This document shows positions 6,198 to 9,535 of a stretch of 9,535 bases of DNA, piece after piece; the first letter of the stretch is position 1, and each line of letters begins with the position of its first letter. The notes under the pieces are model-generated. The model did not search any database and had not been told where the DNA came from. It saw only the letters and a list, made by a program, of their open reading frames with translations. The position numbers were made by a program, and so were the translations under genes. This stretch comes from Chloroflexota bacterium. GTDB lineage: Bacteria > Chloroflexota > Dehalococcoidia > Dehalococcoidales > UBA3254. The stretch spans positions 1 to 9,535 of the forward strand of contig JAGDMY010000035.1 of the NCBI GenBank assembly GCA_017860765.1. Direction: 5' to 3'.

Positions 6198-6581
6198 ATG
6201 CTGGACCAAGACTTCATTGAGTTTGGTGAGGACCTGATTAAAAAATTAGACGCTAATCATGTCGCCGTCGATGCTGCTTTATGGGTTTATTCGCAGGAGG
6301 AAGAGGTCTGGAATTTATGGTTGTCTTTCCCCAGGCTGGTTAGAAAAGGATCGCAGCAGGCCTATAGCGAAGTATTGAAAGCTTTACTGGCAATTCCGGG
6401 TGTGAATAAGGAATTTTCCTATTACCTGGATTTGGTAACCATTGCCAAAGCCGATGACCACTTATTAAGGTTAATAAGAAATGAATTTAAAACAGGAAAG
6501 GGCATCAGCCATATTCGACTCACGGATCACTTTATCAAGGGGCAGCTGGTGAAGGATGTCCTCATTTACCGGCTGCTATAA
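6198..6581 (+). CDS. Conserved-looking hypothetical protein, 127 aa
   Basis: ATG 6198 has GAGGAAG at 6186-6192, 5 nt upstream, and touches the stop of the 42-codon frame. The protein is soluble, with no signal peptide or membrane segment. An N-terminal helix (DFIEFGEDLIKKLDA) is followed by AALWVYSQEEEVWNLWLSFPRLV (27-48), which reads as two beta strands around an acidic turn, then the helix QQAYSEVLKALLAIPG, and a mixed C-terminal half ending IKGQLVKDVLIYRLL. I recall similar short proteins with an ALW-Y-EE---W-L core as uncharacterised proteins in several bacteria, but I can attach no function and the resemblance is from memory. It is probably co-transcribed with the membrane peptide, and a membrane-recruited partner role is one possibility. 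The product ends 165 nt before the next gene. Confidence 0.75.
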   Translation: MLDQDFIEFGEDLIKKLDANHVAVDAALWVYSQEEEVWNLWLSFPRLVRKGSQQAYSEVLKALLAIPGVNKEFSYYLDLVTIAKADDHLLRLIRNEFKTGKGISHIRLTDHFIKGQLVKDVLIYRLL

Positions 6582-6658
6582 TAACCTTGAGCCCCGTAGC
6601 CATTACCACAGAGGAAGTGCTTTCCTAGCCTTCGTATATTTATATTTATCTGATGAGA

Positions 6659-6685
6659 TATAATAGTCAATATTACGGCCGTAAT
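6659..6685 (+). promoter_or_regulatory. TATAAT box followed by a perfect 14-bp palindrome (candidate operator) upstream of the exonuclease gene
   Basis: TATAAT at 6659-6664 is a perfect -10, but no good -35 is seen 16-18 bp upstream. Seven bases after it, ATTACGGCCGTAAT (6672-6685) is a perfect inverted repeat without spacer, covering the predicted +1. That is the classic place for a repressor to block initiation. The coding sequence starts about 60 bp later, leaving an untranslated leader. Confidence 0.4.
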
Positions 6686-6746
6686 TTAGTTAAATAGGGG
6701 TCGGTGCCATTATTGAGGGTAATTCCATATCCAGGGTTGGACTGAT

Positions 6747-7595
6747 ATGATTAAGCACACTTTTTTACATATACCGGGCATAGGGCCTGTCATGGAGAAC
6801 CAGCTCTGGGCTGCCGGTTTCTCCACCTGGGAAGACTATTTCCAGAGGTGTCACCAGTGCACCCTGGCGCCCGCCAAGCGGGACGTGATCTCCAGGTGCC
6901 TTGAGGAATCGCTAGGGGCCCTTAATAAGGCGGAATTCAACTATTTTGAGGCCCTCCTGCCTTCAGGGGAAATGTGGCGTCTTTACGGTGAACTCCGGGG
7001 GAAGGCGGCCTTTGTGGATATCGAGACTACCGGCCTGTATGCCGGTCCCCACGCAATCACGCTGATTGGCCTGTTCAATGGTCAGGAGACCCGGGTCTTC
7101 ATCCAGGGCCTGAATCTTGAAGAGTTCAAAAATGAGATCCAGAAATACCAGCTTATAGTTACTTTTAACGGTAAAAGGTTTGATATCCCTTTCATAAGAT
7201 ATGTGCTGGGCGATCTGCCGGCAGGCCAGGCCCATCTCGATCTCATGTACCCTTTAAGACGGCTGGGGTATCGGGGAGGACTGAAATCGATTGAGGGACA
7301 ACTCGGGATCGGCCGTCAGGGGACTCTCAGGCAGGTCGATGGCTTTATGGCGGTGATCCTGTGGCGGGAGTATAAGAGGGGCAACCAGGCGGCCCTGGAT
7401 ACGCTTATCCGCTACAACCTGGAGGATGTGGTCAATCTTCAGTATCTGGCCGATCAGGTCTACAATAAAAACCTCGCCAGGCTACCCATACAGGTTGATT
7501 CTCTGCCTGATCCGCAGAAATTTTGCCTGGATGATATGCCCTATGATGAGGACCTGGTGGACTATCTCCTGGGACAGGTGCGCGAGAGCTGGTAA
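6747..7595 (+). CDS. HhH-containing DEDDy 3'-5' exonuclease, YprB / RNase_H_2 type
   Basis: Protein of 282 aa. The N-terminal part (about 7-30) is a helix-hairpin-helix, HIPGIGPVMENQLWAAGFSTWEDY, a DNA-binding motif. From about 87 it is an RNase H-like exonuclease domain with all core residues in order. Motif I is FV-D91-I-E93-TTGL; motif II is IVTFN141-GKRFD146-IPF; the family's HLDLMYPLRRL (163-173) follows; motif III is Y223-NLE-D227-VV, a DEDDy pattern. LKSIEGQLGIGR (179-190) also fits PF13482. It should bind two metal ions and degrade nucleic acid from the 3' end, probably DNA given the HhH, in the cytoplasm. The ribosome binding site at ATG 6747 is weak (AGGG at 6733-6736), but the HhH begins near residue 7, so the start cannot be much later. 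The gene appears monocistronic. It is shorter than B. subtilis YprB (about 400 aa). Substrate is unknown. Confidence 0.88.
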   Translation: MIKHTFLHIPGIGPVMENQLWAAGFSTWEDYFQRCHQCTLAPAKRDVISRCLEESLGALNKAEFNYFEALLPSGEMWRLYGELRGKAAFVDIETTGLYAGPHAITLIGLFNGQETRVFIQGLNLEEFKNEIQKYQLIVTFNGKRFDIPFIRYVLGDLPAGQAHLDLMYPLRRLGYRGGLKSIEGQLGIGRQGTLRQVDGFMAVILWREYKRGNQAALDTLIRYNLEDVVNLQYLADQVYNKNLARLPIQVDSLPDPQKFCLDDMPYDEDLVDYLLGQVRESW

Positions 7596-7618
7596 GAATG
7601 ATAAGAGCGAAATCAGAG

Positions 7619-8371
7619 CTAAATTTCAATCTGAAGGGCTGCTCTTTCTTCTCCTGATAGGCCCTTTTTAAAGGAATTTAGTTTAGCCTTGCCTTTCGCG
7701 GTGATAAAAGTTTTTCCATCCCGAAGTTCAAGATAACCCGTCAGTTCCAATTCTTCGCGCAAGGCCATTACCATTATAGGGCTTAAGGCCGGATATATCC
7801 CTTCGATTTGCTCTTTGGAAAATTCACGGATTATTTTCTCTGCAGCGACCCCGGGTTTTTTCCAGACCTTGTCCAGGATCAGCATTTGCCTTCTAAAATA
7901 GGGAATGTTGCGGCCTTTATCGCTTAAATCAAAGGCCTCCAGCTTCATCACCACCGCGGTCCGGTAGTCAGGACAAATAATATTAATATCTTTGAAGGCG
8001 GTGCGCTCCGCCAGGGGAGGCCATTTAAAGGCCTCAGTACCAACCAGATTGGCCATATGATATTTGGATTCAGCATAGGTTTGCAGAACATTTCTGAATC
8101 CCAGGCCGTCATACTTCTTGAGATCGGGGTCCTCCAGGCTCACCGGAGCATACAGGAACGGATAATAATAAAGATAGTCTCTGTATCTGGGTCCGGCCGA
8201 ATGCAGTTCCATCATCCTGGGCACCACTGTGATTGCCAGGCTGGGACAGATCGTCCCGTGGAAGCTCGCCCCATCAAAAATGAATTCATCACCCAGGCGG
8301 TGCTGGTGGTGGCAGGGATACTTCTCCTTGTCCCCCAGAAAATCAACGACCGCCGCTTTAACTTTAAACAA
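7619..8371 (-). CDS. TIGR04076-like protein with C-terminal helical (winged-helix-like) tail, coupled to AOR-family gene
   Basis: Protein of 250 aa starting with TTG at 8371 (minus strand). The TTG is backed by AAAGGAGG ending 8 nt upstream, and no ATG fits as well. The N-terminal half resembles the TIGR04076 family of small proteins: MFKVKAAVVD strand, C20, H-x-L-GDEFIFDG, HGTICPSLA with C42, and later NIIC133PD. Three Cys spaced in this way suggest metal or cofactor contact, which is inference. A long insertion (about 55-125) rich in Tyr and Pro separates the Cys motifs and makes it larger than the roughly 100-aa family norm. Residues 175-235 (AEKIIREFSKEQIEGIYPAL, MVMALREELELTGYLELRDG, FITAKGKAKL) look like a small winged-helix fold. 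It overlaps the AOR stop by 8 nt, so both proteins are probably made together. A role in AOR maturation, regulation or electron transfer is possible but unproved. Confidence 0.75.
   Translation of the reverse strand: MFKVKAAVVDFLGDKEKYPCHHQHRLGDEFIFDGASFHGTICPSLAITVVPRMMELHSAGPRYRDYLYYYPFLYAPVSLEDPDLKKYDGLGFRNVLQTYAESKYHMANLVGTEAFKWPPLAERTAFKDINIICPDYRTAVVMKLEAFDLSDKGRNIPYFRRQMLILDKVWKKPGVAAEKIIREFSKEQIEGIYPALSPIMVMALREELELTGYLELRDGKTFITAKGKAKLNSFKKGLSGEERAALQIEI
7634..7669 (+). terminator. Possible terminator of the exonuclease gene inside the convergent gene
   Basis: AAGGGC (7634-7639) pairs with GCCCTT (7661-7666), and TTTTT (7665-7669) overlaps the arm's end. The loop is long (21 nt), so stability is modest. 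It lies 39 nt past the exonuclease stop, but within the last codons of the opposite-strand gene. Confidence 0.3.
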
Positions 8372-9535
8372 GGGAATCTCCTCCTTTTAGGTTAAGCTGC
8401 CAGGCTATGTCTTCCATTCCCAGGGTCTTGAGGGTATCTGCTCCGGGTATTCCGGTATCCTCATCCCAGCCTCTCATCCGGTAGTACTCCTTCAAGAGGG
8501 CCGTGAATTTATTGCGGTCCAGGACCTTGCCGATCGCGTTGACCACTTCCCGGTCTCCTCCGGGAATTATCAGCGGTCGACCAAAATGGTCAACCTGCAG
8601 CGGTTCAGTGAAGTTGTATTCCGGCGGATAATCAGCCCCGGGGGTTTGGCGGCCTTCCTTTAATAGAATCGCTCTTTGCAGATTAAAAACTGCGTCTGCG
8701 TAGCGCTCAAGCTTGTCGCCCGGAATCCCTGTCACCGCCGTGAATATTTGCTTTTCCAGATTGGGATCGCCCACATGGTTGGCAGTATTGAAGGAATACA
8801 TGATCGGCCAGGCAAAGTCGCAGAGGCCGAGGCTGTCCTTAAGATAGGTCCGGTCCTGTATTATTTTGGCTGCCAGGGCCTTGCCTTCATAACTGGAAAC
8901 ATCCCCGGCTTGCCGACTGCCCCAGAATACCTCGGCAACCTCCCGGAAAACTGCGGTACTGACTGGAGTGAGATCCGGTTGCATCTGGCGCATTAGCCAG
9001 GCCGTCCACAGAAACGCGGTTTCGTGAAGCAGAGGCTGATGTACTCTGGGCTCCATGGGATTGATGATCCCGTAGGCTATGAAAGCCCGGGCCGGAGTAT
9101 GCGAAAATTGACCGATCGGTGTTACATCCTGGCCGACCATTGACCGGGCCTGGTCTGAAACCCCATCCATAGCCCTGACGACTCCCTCGGCCAGCAGGTT
9201 GCCAAAACCCTCTCGATAGGCGATAGAATGCAACAGTTTTTCTAAAAATTCGCGGGTCCCGATTTGAGATAGCGGTAGACCTGTCTCCCTGTCAGTCAGA
9301 GCCCCAGACTTGTGACACGCGTACAGCCACTTAATCATGCTGTCCAGCTCAAAGGTACACAGGGAATAGTCGTTAGCCCGCGCCGGTGCGGAAAAGAAGG
9401 TCTCCACGGGTTCATCTTCTCTTTCATAAAGCCAGGGCAGGTAATACTCTTGAGACTGGCATTTGCGGTAACCCGTAGCTCCGTGGCTATACCGGTATAG
9501 TCCGCGGATGCATTCCATGCCGCACTGATAACAGC
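8364..9535 (-). CDS. Aldehyde:ferredoxin oxidoreductase (AOR) family protein, C-terminal part, cut by window edge
   Basis: About 390 C-terminal residues are visible of a family usually 600-700 aa long, and the 5' part lies beyond the right edge. The frame stays open past ATG 9518 and encodes CYQCGMEC at the edge (Cys codons at 9531-9533, 9522-9524 and 9510-9512). This is the C-x2-C-x3-C set that binds the [4Fe-4S] cluster in AOR proteins. The fourth ligand is visible as DSLGLCDF (C233 from ATG 9518), so the cluster site is complete. Other family features are the helical domain LDSMIKWLYACHKSGALTDRETGLPL, IAYREGFGNLLAEG, and the closing KEYYRMRGWDEDTGIPGADTLKTLGM. Family enzymes use tungsten or molybdenum with two pyranopterins to reduce acids or oxidise aldehydes with ferredoxin. 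BamB-like benzoyl-CoA reductase subunits belong to the same superfamily and are not excluded, so the substrate is open. The cytoplasmic protein is coupled to the TIGR04076-like gene downstream. Confidence 0.9.
   Translation of the reverse strand, partial: CYQCGMECIRGLYRYSHGATGYRKCQSQEYYLPWLYEREDEPVETFFSAPARANDYSLCTFELDSMIKWLYACHKSGALTDRETGLPLSQIGTREFLEKLLHSIAYREGFGNLLAEGVVRAMDGVSDQARSMVGQDVTPIGQFSHTPARAFIAYGIINPMEPRVHQPLLHETAFLWTAWLMRQMQPDLTPVSTAVFREVAEVFWGSRQAGDVSSYEGKALAAKIIQDRTYLKDSLGLCDFAWPIMYSFNTANHVGDPNLEKQIFTAVTGIPGDKLERYADAVFNLQRAILLKEGRQTPGADYPPEYNFTEPLQVDHFGRPLIIPGGDREVVNAIGKVLDRNKFTALLKEYYRMRGWDEDTGIPGADTLKTLGMEDIAWQLNLKGGDSLV
8380..8387 (-). promoter_or_regulatory. Ribosome binding site that fixes the TTG start at 8371
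   Basis: On the minus strand AAAGGAGG lies 8 nt before the TTG at 8371-8369. The match to the anti-Shine-Dalgarno is near perfect and the spacing ideal. It lies within the 3' end of the AOR-family gene, giving coupled translation across an 8-nt overlap. Confidence 0.8.

Noticed and set aside
6180..6619. Near-identical 15-mers ACCACCGAGGAAGTG (6180-6194) and ACCACAGAGGAAGTG (6605-6619) on either side of the 127-aa gene
   Set aside because: 14 of 15 matches are expected about once or twice by chance in a window this size, and both copies contain a purine-rich ribosome-binding-site-like core. No longer similarity extends from them, so this is not taken as a mobile-element footprint.
6611..6627. 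Small hairpin AGGAA-loop-TTCCT after the 127-aa gene as a terminator
   Set aside because: The stem is five or six weak base pairs and no T-run follows it.

Overview
The window looks like chromosome from an anaerobic Gram-positive bacterium, most likely a clostridial or Peptococcaceae-type organism of roughly 50% GC. This is inference. It rests on a tungsten/molybdopterin aldehyde:ferredoxin oxidoreductase-family protein, an acyl-CoA dehydrogenase, strong GGAGG ribosome binding sites, sigma-A-like promoters, and a TTG start that an ideal ribosome binding site supports. No rRNA, tRNA, transposase, phage gene or CRISPR array was seen.

Layout. (1) 1-3754, + strand: three tightly packed genes. 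They encode a long helical protein cut by the left edge, a protein with a beta-rich N-terminus followed by a coiled coil, and a zinc-ribbon protein fused to an FtsZ/tubulin-like domain. The stop/start spacing (15-nt gap, then a 20-nt overlap) indicates one operon. (2) 3831-4403, +: an adenosine-specific kinase family gene (old DUF355) behind a near-consensus promoter. (3) 4455-5624, -: a complete acyl-CoA dehydrogenase, convergent with the kinase. (4) 5625-6581, +: two genes too short for routine gene calling. One is a 38-codon hydrophobic peptide with its own TATAAT box and terminator. The other is a 42-codon membrane peptide whose stop codon abuts the start of a 127-aa protein of unknown function. 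(5) 6747-7595, +: a DEDDy exonuclease of the YprB/RNase_H_2 type with an N-terminal helix-hairpin-helix, behind a TATAAT box and a perfect 14-bp palindrome. (6) 7619-9535, -: a TIGR04076-like protein with a C-terminal helical tail, overlapping the end of an AOR-family oxidoreductase that runs off the right edge.

How the genes work together. The three-gene set at the left is the best candidate for an undescribed system. A tubulin-superfamily protein is co-transcribed with two helical or coiled-coil partners, which resembles a filament-forming or membrane-remodelling module, but its substrate and job cannot be read from sequence. The AOR and TIGR04076-like proteins are translationally coupled and probably act on the same process. 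The acyl-CoA dehydrogenase, adenosine kinase and exonuclease look like independent housekeeping or metabolic units.
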